Shown: in pieces, positions 30,419 through 40,813 of the stretch
How positions within the stretch are numbered: the stretch's first letter is position 1
Layout of the letters: each line of letters starts with the position of its first letter
Assembly: GCF_001316265.1 (NCBI RefSeq)
Contig: NZ_BBDN01000003.1
Span: forward strand, 1 to 64,000
Source: Vulcanisaeta sp. JCM 16159
GTDB taxonomy: Archaea > Thermoproteota > Thermoprotei > Thermoproteales > Thermocladiaceae
Reading direction: 5' to 3'
Length of the DNA stretch: 64,000 nt
The notes under the pieces: generated by a model
Database searches by the model: none
Told to the model about the DNA's origin: nothing
Seen by the model: the letters and a program-made list of their open reading frames with translations, nothing else
Translations under genes and position numbers: made by a program

Positions 30419-30527
30419 AAGCTTGCTCCCTAAATGCTTAATGAGACGGTTGTAGGTATTAAAAATTAAGACTTCGTTATTAAATCTTTCAACTTCCCTT
30501 AACCTTAATGCAGCCCTCCTATGTAGG

Positions 30528-30844
30528 TCAAAGGTATATTTTACCCATGAAATTGTAGTATAAGTTTGCATGGAAATTCTTTATACAGGTTCTCTACGAT
30601 TATGTCGTAGTCCCTGCTGCGGCACCCCCAACCCCTTAATTCACTAATTGCATTGAGTAACGTTGTCGTGGCTCCAATATTTTCCGCCTGCCTGAACTAA
30701 GTCGCCCTTGGTATACTCATCACCACTATGACTAAGTAATTCCTCATGAATCTTCAGGTATACGTCAACCCTATCCCTAGGATCAAGCCTCTGGGCCGCC
30801 TCTCTTTCTATCTCCTCATTGATTAACTTAGGCGGTTCCTCCAC
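30528..30844 (-). pseudogene. Second PaREP1 copy, multiply disrupted
   Basis: Starts MEEPPKLINEEIEREAAQRLDPRDRVDVYLKIHEELL, then TKGDLVQAGGKYW; other frames continue ATTTLLNAISELRGW, SRDYDIIVENLYKE and finally HANLYYNFMGKIYL. These match the intact PaREP1 at 28376 along its length, with at least three shifts. Some shifts may be read errors, but the copy is more damaged than the metabolic genes. Divergent from thiC. Confidence 0.65.
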
Positions 30845-30922
30845 GTAGCTAATTATTGCGTAATTGCCTTAAAAGGGTTTGTAGGGTATGTTCAATAAAA
30901 GCTTAATAATAGGATAATAAGT

Positions 30923-32234
30923 ATGTTATTAATGGCTAAGACGGTAATCGAGGAGGTTAGGGAGGGTAGGGTCTCCGATGAGGTCAAGGATGTGGCTAGG
31001 CGTGAGGGTGTTGATGAGGGCAAGCTGGCTAGGAGGATAGCGAGCGGTAGGGCAATACTTATTAGGAACGTTAAGTTACCCGATAAAGTTAGTGCGGTTG
31101 GTCTTGGGTTAACGACTAAGGTTAATGTTAATATAGGCACGTCAAGCGAGGTCGTGAGTCTTGAGGCCGAGCTTGAGAAGGTTAGGATTGCCAATAAGTG
31201 GGGTGACACATTAATGGACCTATCAACGGGTGGGGATTTAGACGAGATACGCAGGGCAATCATTAGGGAGTCAAAGCTACCGGTTGGTACCGTGCCAACT
31301 TACCAAGCATTCATAGACTCATTCAAGAAGAAGGGCGGTGGGGCCTACTTTACGGAGGATGAGCTCTTTGATATGGTTGAGAGACATTTAAGGGATGGGG
31401 TTGCCTTCATGACGATACATGCAGCCGTTACTAGAGAATTGGCAATTAAGGCCCTTAAAGGCGATAGGGTCATACCCATCATCTCCAGAGGTGGCGATAT
31501 GCTGATTGGGTGGATGCTCCACAACAATGCCGAGAACCCATTTTACACCAGGTGGGACTACGTTCTTGAGCTCTTCAGGGAGTACGATGCGGCCATCTCA
31601 ATAGGTGATGCCCTACGCCCGGGCGCCACGGCGGATAGCCACGACGAATTTCACGTAGCGGAACTAATCGAGGCCTCGAGACTCGTGAAAAGGGCTAGAA
31701 AGGCGGGGGTTCAGGTAATGGTTGAAGGCCCTGGCACGTGCCATTAAACGAGATCGTATGGGATGTTAAGTTAATGAAAAGGCTCACCGATGGTGCGCCA
31801 TATTACGTCTTAGGTCCATTACCTACCGATGTGGCTGCTCCCTATGACCACATCGCTGGCGCTATTGGCGCAGCAATTGCGGGGCGGCTGGCGCGGACTT
31901 ACTATGCTACCTAACGCCTGCTGAGCACCTGGGCTTACCAACGCCAAGGCAGGTTGAGGATGGTGCGATAGCCTTTAAGGTGGCGGCCCACGTGGCGGAC
32001 ACAATAAAGCTTGGCAGGAGGGCCAGGGCCTGGGATGATGAGGTCAGTAGGTTCAGAGGTAAGCTTATGTGGAGGGAAATGATATCCAAATTAATAGATC
32101 CGGATAGGGCCTGGGCCGTGTATACGCAGTACGGAGAGCCCAGGGTTAAGGGTTGCACGATGTGTGGTGGTTACTGCCCAATGCTCATGGTGATGCAGCA
32201 GGTGAAGAAGATCAGAGGTGAAGTTGATGAGTGA
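30923..32234 (+). CDS. thiC: Phosphomethylpyrimidine synthase ThiC (two frameshifts)
   Basis: Radical SAM conversion of AIR to HMP-phosphate in thiamine synthesis, which draws on the purine intermediate made by the cluster at 14-26 kb. Motifs: [94 protein letters not shown]; breaks near 31745 and 31895; C-terminal cluster motif [10 protein letters not shown]. About 434 residues. Start 30923 or, more likely, ATG 30932. No TPP riboswitch is visible upstream. Confidence 0.95.
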
Positions 32235-32733
32235 GGCTTGGTTATGGAGCACGTGGGTTAAGGCAAGCAGGTTAAGAGACGCTGATGTTGCCATAATCGC
32301 CGCTTGCCTACCCTTCGTAAACCCGAAACTCTATCAAGAGATTTCGAGGGATAAGGTGGTGCTGCTCGCCTGCCCTGAGCGTGAGCACCCAGCGCTCTAT
32401 GGCAAGATGGCGAGCATGATTCGGTCATCAAGGCCAAGGTTAATAACTGTGGTCTCAATAGATGGAAGCCCACACTGCGCACTGCTTCATGCATCGGTCA
32501 ACGAGGCTGAGTACATACTTAATGAGGACATACCCAGAAGGCACTACGTGGTACTTGACGGCGAAGAACTTAGGGAAATATCGCCGAATGCCGTGAGAGT
32601 CGCTAGATACTTATCGATCGTTGAGGAGTTGGTCAGGAAAAACCCCGAGGCACTCGAGGAGTTGGCAAAACATAGCCTTGAATATAGGAGTAGCCTCGCC
32701 AGGGCTGGTAAAGGCGATGCACCAAGGACCTAG
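32218..32733 (+). CDS. Uncharacterised protein coupled to thiC
   Basis: 171 residues, intact, not recognised. The start (GTG 32218 or ATG 32227) lies inside the end of thiC, so translation is coupled. N-terminal part: [31 protein letters not shown], alternating strands and helices as in a Rossmann-like half; then [26 protein letters not shown] and a helical C-terminus. Cysteines occur in AACLPF, LACPE and PHC. A role in thiamine or Fe-S/sulfur supply is suggested only by position. Confidence 0.6.
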   Translation: MKLMSEAWLWSTWVKASRLRDADVAIIAACLPFVNPKLYQEISRDKVVLLACPEREHPALYGKMASMIRSSRPRLITVVSIDGSPHCALLHASVNEAEYILNEDIPRRHYVVLDGEELREISPNAVRVARYLSIVEELVRKNPEALEELAKHSLEYRSSLARAGKGDAPRT

Positions 32734-32738
32734 TGGTG

Positions 32739-33193
32739 CTATTTCACAATACTTCTTGCAAGTTTTACTAAGTCCTCCACGTATCCTACATCCTCCCTAA
32801 TCTGCCTCGGCTTCAACCTTGCCTCATGGAATCCCTCTATATGCAGAAACCACACCCTACTCCACCAAAGCCTAACCCCCTATTGGGCTTGCTACTTATT
32901 GAGCTCACGGCGTCGAATAGCAACGTTGTTGTTTACCTCCCTGGGCCTAGGCTATGGCCATTGCTTAATGGCCTCCTCAGCGGCCTTGTAGAGCTTCCCA
33001 CCGATCTGCACGGGGTCCCTACTGACCAATTCAACGCCCTACCTCAGGAACCTCTCGGCAAGTTCAAGGTGAACCTTAGATCGCTCACTTCTAGGTTTAA
33101 TACCTTATGATATTATGTCAATTCAATTATGTCAATACCCCTCTTCATGGTCTCATTAATTAAGCTCTTAGGTATTGACGTTGTCGAAATCAC
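32739..33193 (-). pseudogene. PaREP1-like (HEPN-type) gene, heavily disrupted
   Basis: Read in several frames on the minus strand: TSIPKSLINETMKRGIDIIEL, SKVHLELAERFL, GVELVSRDPVQIGGKLYKAAEEAIK, and a tail WWSRVWFLHIEGFHEARLKP...EDLVKLARSIVK ending at TAG 32739. The order AERFL..G.EL..RDPVQ..EKLYKAAEEAIK then LH..GFHEARL is that of a common Thermoproteales PaREP1-type family. At least four frame changes and an internal stop. Convergent with the thiC-linked gene. Confidence 0.6.
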
Positions 33194-33273
33194 TCTACAC
33201 TCAGTATAAAGCCTTAACTTAAAAAGTGGTTTGTGCTTTAATTAGTGCTAAACGGGATAGAGTGGAACATGCT

Positions 33274-34322
33274 CTAGTGCGGTTGTTTCGGGGAAGCTAG
33301 GGCCACGTTCATTGCCTGCACTGCTTGTCCCGACGCGCCCTTCATTAGGTTGTCTATTGCGGCTAGGATCACAAGCCTGTTTAGCCTATTGTCTATTTCG
33401 AAACCTATGTCAACTAGGTTCGACCCTATCACGTACTTAACGTCTGGATACCTCTGAAAGCCTGCTCTATCCTTAACAATCCTGATGAATGGTTCATTAC
33501 TGTACATGGTCCTAATGACCTTCCACACGTCGGGTTCCTGCACGGGCTTTATTAACCACGTGTGTGCCGTGGTTAGTATCCCCCTGACTAGGTCTACGGC
33601 GTGTGGGGTGAATGCCACGCGTACCTGCTTATTAATTAGTAGGCTCAGTTCCTGCTCTATCTCTGCCGTGTGCCTGTGGTGAACAACCTCGTAGGGCCTA
33701 ATCACGTATGTCCTGAAGGGGTGTAGGTCGAGCCTAGGCGCGTGCGCGCCGGCGCCTGAGCTCGATATCTTCGCGTCAACCACAATCCTCTCTGTATCCA
33801 CGAGGCTTGCCTTCACCATAGGTGCTAGGGATATTATGGCTGCGGTTGCCATGCATCCAGGCACGGCTATTAACTTGGCGTTTCTCAACTCCTCCCTATG
33901 TAACTCGGGAAGCCCATAAACGGCCTTCTTAAGCAGGTCTGGGTATGGGTGTGGCTTCTCCCACCCGTACCACTCAACGTAGGCGTTTGGGTCCTTAAGT
34001 CTGTAGTCCGCGGATAGGTCAATTACGGTTAGTCCAACCTCATAGAGCTTTGGAACCCACTCAACACTCTGCCATGCGGCAGCGCCAGGAATACCACGTC
34101 AGCCTCCTTTTTGAACACAACATCAATCGCGGAGTCGCTGAAAGTTAGGTTTGTCCTGCCCCTAAGGTTTGGGTGAACCCTAAATATGTACTCGCCCTTA
34201 AACTCCCTCGAGGTTGCGCAGGCAAGTTCAATACCCGGGTGGTTAAGCAATAACCTAAGTAACTCACCGCCGGTGACCCCGCTGGCCCCTACGACGCATG
34301 CCTTGTACTTACCACTCACCAT
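33274..34322 (-). CDS. lysY: [LysW]-acyl-phosphate reductase LysY/ArgC (two or more frameshifts)
   Basis: NADPH-dependent reduction of LysW-bound aminoadipyl/glutamyl phosphate to the semialdehyde. N-terminal CVVGASGVTGGELLRLLL, then VFLALPHG. Breaks between 34060 and 33890 hide VIDLSADYRLKDP and HPYPDLLKKAVYGLPELHRE. The C-terminal part has the nucleophile Cys in AVPGCMATAA, SSSGAGA and DNLMKGASGQAVQAMN. Overlaps the end of the LysX-like gene by 14 nt. Confidence 0.92.
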
Positions 34323-35051
34323 TGAACCACCTCACTATTGTGTTCACCACGTTATTCACGACGCCCATTGTTAATTCAATCCTGGGTTCTACACCAAGGA
34401 TTAGGTGCTCATTACCGTAGGCGCCTATTGTGTACGTACACATAATGCACCCGATGTCCCTTGAAAGCTTCAAAACCCAGGGCTTTAGGTCGCCACAACC
34501 AATACACTCATCACCGATGACTTGAACGTCGATGATTTTGTCTGGCGCCTTAATAACCATGTTAATTCTGGCCAGTGGATTAGCCATGTACATCCTATGC
34601 TCAGCCACTGATTTACCACCTTCCCACGTGGTTACTAAACCATCGAGATTTAACGCCGGTGATGGCGTAGCCAGATAAGCCCTGCCAAGCCCCTAATTAC
34701 CTTACCAACCACGTTGGGATTTAACGCAACACTTAACTCGGGTGTTGGGTAACCCAGCCTGGAGAGTTCCCTAAACAGTGCGGCTCTGTCAATAGCTAAT
34801 ACGTAGGCGCCACGTGGATTTAACGTATCCTCAAACAAACTGGATATTACGAGGGCCTCAAAGGTATCATCGAGGAGCAGCACGGCCTTGCTATTCCTAC
34901 ACCTCACTTCATCATCTCTAGTATTTATTATGGTAACCCTGAAGCCCCTATTTACTAGATCATTGTGTATTTTCTGCTCTACTGGACCGTACTTACTGAG
35001 TACAAGCGTGACGTCTTGGTTGACCGTGGTTCCTGCTTCAATGACCACCAC
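34309..35051 (-). CDS. Degenerate LysX/ArgX-like protein (one frameshift)
   Basis: About 247 residues. The N-terminal part resembles the LysX pre-ATP-grasp domain (RNSKAVLLLDDTFEALVISSLFED, DRAALFRELSRLGYPTPELSVAL). After a break near 34665 it continues LATPSPALNLDGL...RINMVIKAPDKIIDVQVIGDECIGC, DIGCIMCTYTIGAYGNEH and GVEPRIEL...VVNTIVRWF, which lines up with the end of LysX. The KPVHGSWGR loop and the EVN metal ligands are absent, while a CIGC and a CIMC pair are present. Probably a non-catalytic partner in the LysW system. Operon with lysY. Confidence 0.6.
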
Positions 35052-35174
35052 CCGTGCTTACCGTAGCAATGAGGCTTTTAAATATTTTCTTTACTATTTC
35101 AGGGGTTATAAACGTGTTATTGTTAGTAAAGGAAATGTTTATATAGTGTATTTAGTGGGTAACCTGTGGGAGTG
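35052..35174. promoter_or_regulatory. Divergent promoter of lysX and the LysX-like gene
   Basis: TATA candidates: GTTTATATAG (about 35137-35146) before lysX, and on the minus strand AAAATATTTAAAAG (about 35076-35089) before the LysX-like gene. CTTTACTA (35089-35096) and TAGTAAAG (35124-35131) form an 8-bp inverted repeat 27 nt apart between them; a regulator of both units is possible. Confidence 0.35.
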
Positions 35175-36009
35175 ATGGAACGGTTTCCATACTTTATGAC
35201 ACAATGAGAATTGAGGAAAGGCTAATACTTAAGGAGCTTAGGGACTTGGCACCAACGTTGCTTTAGTGAATATTGATAACATATCTCTTAACCTTAATGA
35301 TGGGGGTGGTGACCTCGGCACAGTCCTCGTGAGGTCCATGAGCCATACAAAGGCAGGTTTAATTGCCCGTATTCTAAACATCCAAGGTGTTAAGACTATT
35401 AATAAGGGACTGGCCATAGAGAATTCATGGAATAAGGCCATTGCCATCTCAACACTGGCTAAGGCAGGTATACCCACCGTCCCAACAAGGCTCTTACTAT
35501 CGGTGGGTACGCAGTGCGATGGTGTTAATTATCCGGCCATTGTTAAGCCTGTCCACGGTTCCTGGGGAAGACTCGTAAGCCTAGTGGGCAATCACGATGA
35601 GTTAGTACTGTTGCTTAAGCATAAGGCCGTGGGTGATGCCTACTCAAAGATTGCCATGATTCAGCCATTCATTGGCGATGGTACTGACTACAGAGTCTTT
35701 ATAATTGGTGATGAGGTGGTTGCGTCGATGGTTAGGAAACCAAGCCCAGGTGATTGGAGAAGCAACGTTGCCAGGGGTGGGGTTGCTCACGCACTCAAGC
35801 TTAGTGCAGACGCTTACGAAATTGCCATTAAGGCCGTGAAGGCCCTTGACCTTGATTACGCAGGCGTCGACCTACTATACAGCAATGAGACTGGTTACAT
35901 GGTTAATGAGGTCAACGCAATACCCGAGTTTAAGGGTCTCATGAGTGTCTCGGGCATTAATATTGCGCGTAAAATAGCTGAGTATGTGATAAATACTGCC
36001 AGGAGGTGA
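35175..36009 (+). CDS. LysW-amino acid ligase, LysX/ArgX copy 1 (two frameshifts)
   Basis: ATP-grasp ligase attaching the amino group of aminoadipate or glutamate to the LysW C-terminal Glu. Reconstructed start TVSILYDTMRIEERLILKELRDLG..NVALVNIDN (breaks near 35182 and 35250). Then the ATP-grasp core IVKPVHGSWGRLVSLV, DYRVFIIGDEVVAS, GVDLLY and NEVNAIPEFKGL with metal ligands. About 278 residues. Followed 7 nt later by lysJ. Which of the two copies makes lysine and which arginine cannot be settled here. Confidence 0.9.
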
Positions 36010-36016
36010 TCACTCA

Positions 36017-37193
36017 ATGAGCAATGACCTACTTAGGTTTGAGGATGAGTACTTGGCTAGGTACTACAGCAAGAAGCCCATAAACATTGTCAAGGGCTAC
36101 ATGCAGTATGTTTGGGACTCAAACAATAATAAGTACCTGGACATGCACACAGGCTTTGGCGTTGCATTCCTCGGTCATAGGAATCCAAGGATCATAAACG
36201 CCATCAAGGACCAACTTGATAAAATAATCACAGTATCACTGACCTTCTATAACGAGACGAGGGCCGAGTTCATTAGGGAGTTCATGAGGGTCGTACCGAG
36301 TAGTTTCGGCAAGGTATTCCTACAGAATAGCGGTACTGAGGCCGTGGAGGTCGCCCTTAAGATAGCGAGAAAAATTACTAAAAAGGCTGAGTTCTTGGCA
36401 TTCCTGAATTCATTCCACGGCAGGACTATGGTTCCCTCTCGGTAACCGGTAATGAGAAGTATAGGAAGGCCTTCGAACCAATGCCATATAAGGTCAGGTT
36501 CGCGCCATTCAACGCGGTTGACCAAGTGGATAAGCTAGTGACTGAGGACTTAGCAGCTGTGATTGCTGAGCCAATACAGGGCGAGGGCGGTGTTAACCCA
36601 GCGAAGCCTGAGTTCCTAAGGGCCTTAGGCAAGTGACGAGGGAGAGGAATGTATTGCTTATATTTGATGAGGTCCAGACCGGGTTTGGCAGGACTGGGCG
36701 TGCTTGGGCCTTTGAGAACTACGGCATAGAGCCTGACATATTCACGGCGGGTAAGTCAATAGCTGGTGGTTTACCAATTGGGGTGGCAGTTGTTAGGAGA
36801 GAGTTCGGTGACGTCTTCGAACCTGGGGAGCACGGTAGTACCTTCGCAGGTAATCCACTTGTTATGGCTGCGGCTAGGGCAGGGGTTGAGGTCCTGGTTA
36901 ATGAGGGTGTGCCTGATAGGGCGAGGGCTATTGGTGATAAGTTAATGAGGATACTTGAGGATGAACTTAATGGCTTGAAAACAGTCTTGAGAATTAAGGG
37001 CATGGGACTTATGATGGGTATTGAACTTAAGAAGAGGGCTGACCCATACATTGATAAATTAATGAATGCTGGACTACTGGCAAGTGTTGCTGGTGGGACT
37101 ACCGTGAGGTTACTACCACCTTACTGCATAACTGATGAGGATTTAGAGACAGCAGTTAGGGCTCTTAGGTCTGTCCTGTCAGACTCATCATGA
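36017..37193 (+). CDS. lysJ: [LysW]-aminoadipate/ornithine aminotransferase LysJ (two frameshifts)
   Basis: Class III PLP aminotransferase converting the LysW-bound semialdehyde to the amine. Motifs: [42 protein letters not shown]; after a break near 36430 [10 protein letters not shown] and [11 protein letters not shown]; after a second near 36630 [14 protein letters not shown], the Schiff-base Lys in [23 protein letters not shown]. About 390 residues. Convergent with the homocitrate synthase-like gene, overlapping by 29 nt. Confidence 0.93.
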
Positions 37194-38542
37194 TGTCATT
37201 AAGTATGTTATTCAATTCCTCATCACCTAACGGCTCCCTCCTTAAGCCATTATCGTAAAGATGCATGATCCTCTTATAGACTGCATCGATGAGTTGCGGT
37301 GTTGGTTCTATACCACGCTTCTTTAGCCAGTACTCTATCGATGACCTGCCTGAGTACGGCCCAACCAATATATTCGCCTCGCGACCAATTACGGTGGGAT
37401 CCATTGATAGATACGTCATTGGATTCTTCAATTGAGCATCGACGTGTATACCCGCTGCTGTTGTAAAGGCATTCTCGCCAACCAATGGTTGATACCTCGG
37501 CACTGGGTAATTGAGACTTCGGAATTCCTCGGCTATCTTACTAATCACCCTGGGATTCATTCCATCGAAGGAACCCCTAAGCCTGGCATACCAAATTACC
37601 AAGGCCTCTATGGCACATTACCAGCCCTTTCTCCGATGCCCAATAGCGTTCCATTGTTTATGGACGCACCGTAAAGCCAAGCAGCGACTGCGTTGGATAC
37701 TGCCATGTAATAATCACCGTGGCCATGAAACTCCAGGGACTCGCTGGGTATTCCCAACACCTTCCTAATCACCCACACGAGCTTTGGTATGCTATAGGCA
37801 GTGGCGCGAATGGGTAGGGTACGCCAACGCCCGTCGTGTCTGGAAGCTTTATCGTGGTCTCAACACCATATCTCTCCCCAAGCTTAAGTAGCTTCTCCAC
37901 AAAGGGTATTACAAAGCCGACCACGTCAGACCTGGTCACGTCCTCAAGGGAACACCTAAGCCTAATACCCTCCTTCAAAGCATACTCCGCAACCTCTAGG
38001 TACTTAGCCACGACTCTATCCCTCGTGGAATTGAACTTATACCTAATGTGTATGTCAGATATCGACATAAGCATGACCATTTCGTCAAGGCCTGCCTCCT
38101 TAACGAGCCTCACATCCTCAACCCTAGCCCTGCCCCAACCAATCACCCTAGGCCACTCAAGGCCTAAGTCCCTAACCGCCTTAACAAGCTCCCTATCCCT
38201 ACCAGTGTACAGGAAGAACTCACTCCTAGTTATTTTGCCGCTTCCATTATCTAAATCAGCCAATAACCTAAACAATCTAACAGCATCATTTATTGAGTAA
38301 TAAACGTAGAAGGCTTGTTGCCCATCCCTAAACGTTGTGTCGGTTATGAACAAGCGCTCAGGTGGTTCTGGATCGATATTAATCCCATCAGTTATTAACC
38401 TAGGCGGTAGGGGCCATTGATCAAGATCAACATACTCCAACTCCTTGTACTCAATACCCTCGTGCTTCAATAGTCGTATTAACAACTCATTATTTTCCCG
38501 GGCTAGTGAACCCTGGTTATTAAGCGCTTCAATTAGAACCAC
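37165..38542 (-). CDS. Homocitrate synthase-like, Re-type LeuA superfamily (two frameshifts)
   Basis: HMGL-fold acyl-CoA condensing enzyme. An N-terminal extension of about 60 residues is followed by LFITDTTFRDGQQAFYVYY, RSEFFLYTGRDRE, VMLMSISDIHIRYKF, RCSLEDVTRSDVVGFVIPF, IKLPDTTGVGVPYPFA; then, across breaks near 37800 and 37610, LEFHGHGDYYMAVSNAVAAW, GTLLGIGERAGNVPLEALV and AGIHVDAQ. The DTTFRDGQQA/SEFFLY pattern is that of the Re-citrate synthase-like branch, not of typical HCS. Its place beside lysK/lysW argues for homocitrate synthesis in the aminoadipate pathway. Confidence 0.8.
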
Positions 38543-38610
38543 CCAGTTTTTCGTAAAATAAATAATTTATAAATTTTACCCCCAATAATAAATATGGCTT
38601 AAAAATAATA

Positions 38611-39689
38611 CTATTTATAAATATTCATAAATTCAACTATCGCCTGCTTATATATATCTATGGCCCTAAGGTAATCATCAACAAATATGTATTCCTCAAA
38701 CGAGTGTGAGTACGCTCCATCGCCAGGCCCATACGCAACCATGTTCTTTGTCAGTAATGCCAGGTCATTCATATCACTTGTACCCCATTTCCTGGCCGGG
38801 ATGGGTCCCTTACCTAATACCTTAATTATTGCCCTGGACACCGCCCTAGCGCTTGTATTATTGATTGAAACCTCGACGGGTTCGGTGCACCACCTCATGC
38901 TTATGGTGATTAATCCTCCATACTTACCCCGTAACTCATTAATTGCCGCCTCAACATCCTTACATGATTTCCCAGGTGGTATTCTAACGTCGAGTATCAG
39001 CCTGCAGTTACTTGGTATCACGTTCTCGGCCTCGCCACAGTTCATTATTGTTGGCGTCACGAGAAAGTTCTCGTAGGATGTACCAGCCATTAACGTATTC
39101 CACAAATCCCTGTACACATTCATTGCAATGAGTATGGAGTTAGAGCCCAGGTCTGGATTTGACGCGTGGCCGCCCCTAGTCCTCACATTAACCTCAAGCC
39201 TAGTACCGCCCCTGTACTTGACAACCACCTTATCAATCCCCGTAGGCTCACCAACAATAATACCCGTGGGCCTCGCACGTGATTACCACTTATCAAATAC
39301 CTAGTGCCTAGGCTATCACCCTCCTCGTGTACGACGGCCGTAAATACGAGAGTTCCTCTACTCGATTCACTCTCCATGAATGCCAGTAACATGGCCATTA
39401 ACGGGCCCTTATCATCGCTGGCCCCCCTACCAATGATTTTATTACCCTCACGCCTAACCTCTATGAAGCCAGGCACCGTATCCATGTGAGCATGAAGCCA
39501 TAGGACGGGCTCTCCATCACCCTTAATGGCGATTACATTACCAACTTCGTCAATTCTAGCCTCAAAACCATTCATAATTAGTAATTCCGTAAGAAATTCC
39601 GCCAACTCATGCTCGTCACCTGTGGGTGAGTAAATACTCAATGCCTCCATGAGTAATTTTAACTTGGCCTCGTCACTGAACATTGTCAA
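38611..39689 (-). CDS. lysK: [LysW]-lysine/ornithine hydrolase LysK (one frameshift)
   Basis: M20-family metallopeptidase releasing lysine or ornithine from LysW. Metal motif LWLHAHMDTVPG, GRGASDDKGPLMAML, catalytic Glu in VVHEEGDSLGT; after a break near 39250 LEVNVRTRGGHASNPDLG, NCGEAENVIPSNCRLILDVRIPPG, WGTSDMNDLAL, YGPGDGAYSHSFEEYI. About 360 residues. The GTG/ATG start overlaps the upstream ligase by 4 nt. Confidence 0.93.
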
Positions 39690-40542
39690 CCCCTCTTAAC
39701 AACGCCCATTACCAACTCAGCTATTCGCCTAGCCACATTAACACCCGTCACCCTCTGCACATTCTTGAACTCAGGCACTGTGTTAACCTCCAGGACCTTA
39801 TAACCTCCGTCAGACTCAACAACATCAACACCCGCGTAATAAGCACCAACGGCCCTAGTAGCCTTGACGCTTATGTCCTCAAGCTCTGGGTCAATCCTCA
39901 CGGCCTCCGCCTTACCACCCTCGCAGTGTTCGTCCTCCAATCATCATTAACCGCATACCTATAAATCGCTGCCACCGCCTCGTCACCAACCACAGTCACC
40001 CTAATGTCCCTACCGGGCTTCCTAATGAACTCCTGAACTAGATATGTCTCATATTGGGGATTCTCCATGGAACTTCTATGCCTTGCAAGGAGCATTAGAT
40101 CCTCCGTACTACCCACTAGGCTTACGAGTCTTCCCCAGGAACCGTGGACAGGCTTAACAATGGCCGGGGACCCAACAACGCCTAGGGCCTTCATCGCGGA
40201 CTCACTGGATAAGGCCACTATAGTGTTTGGTATTGGAACACCAAATCGATTGAGTATAGCCAGCGTGACCGCCTTGTTATTGCCGATCATTATTGATATG
40301 TAGGGATTTATTGACCTACCACCAATGACTTCATACAATTGCGATAATAATTGAGTCCTGTGCTGACTGACAGTCCTTATAAATGCTGTGGCAACCTCAT
40401 TAGCTCCAGGAAACTCAAAGGTTAAGTCCTCAGCACTCACAAGCCTGTAATTAATGCCTAAATTATCGAACTCCCTAATGAGCAGCTTCTCGTCAAGCCT
40501 TATGGCATCGTAGAGGAAGTGTACGACTTCAATCAGAACCAC
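39686..40542 (-). CDS. LysW-amino acid ligase, LysX/ArgX copy 2 (one frameshift)
   Basis: Second full-length ATP-grasp LysX-type ligase. FLYDAIRLDEKLLIREFDNLGINYRLV, AIVKPVHGSWGRLVSLVGS, DIRVTVVGDEAVAAIYRY, and after a break near 39925 GVDVVESDGGYKVLEVNTVPEFKNVQRVTGVNVA. The EFKN tail, as I remember it from Thermus LysX, would favour aminoadipate; this is a weak argument. Sits directly after lysW and before lysK. Confidence 0.9.
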
Positions 40543-40552
40543 CCCTCAGCAA

Positions 40553-40729
40553 TTATTCGCCCCAATCCTCCTCCTCAACCTTAATCAGCTTCAGCTGTAT
40601 TAAGCCATTCTGAATAACCACCTGGTACTTCTGACCACAACTTGGACAACTGACCAACTCACCATCAAGTACATCATCTGGTATTTCTATGTCCGCCCCA
40701 CAGACCTGGCAGGAAACCTTTGTTGGCAT
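40553..40729 (-). CDS. lysW: Amino-group carrier protein LysW
   Basis: 58 residues, intact: a small zinc-ribbon with CQVCG near residue 7 and CPSCG near residue 28, and the C-terminal EEEDWGE whose terminal Glu is the attachment site for aminoadipate or glutamate. ATG 40729; 10 nt before the second ligase. Carrier for both lysine and arginine branches in Thermoproteota. Confidence 0.96.
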   Translation of the reverse strand: MPTKVSCQVCGADIEIPDDVLDGELVSCPSCGQKYQVVIQNGLIQLKLIKVEEEDWGE

Positions 40730-40813
40730 TGAGATACTACGTGAATATAGCCTATTTAAGCATTGCGGCTAATAGCAGGAGGTTTTATAAGTCAATGGAC
40801 AGGATATATATTC

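Noticed and set aside
30845-30922. TPP riboswitch upstream of thiC
   Set aside because: The 78-nt gap is too short and lacks the CTGAGA-type and other THI-box elements.
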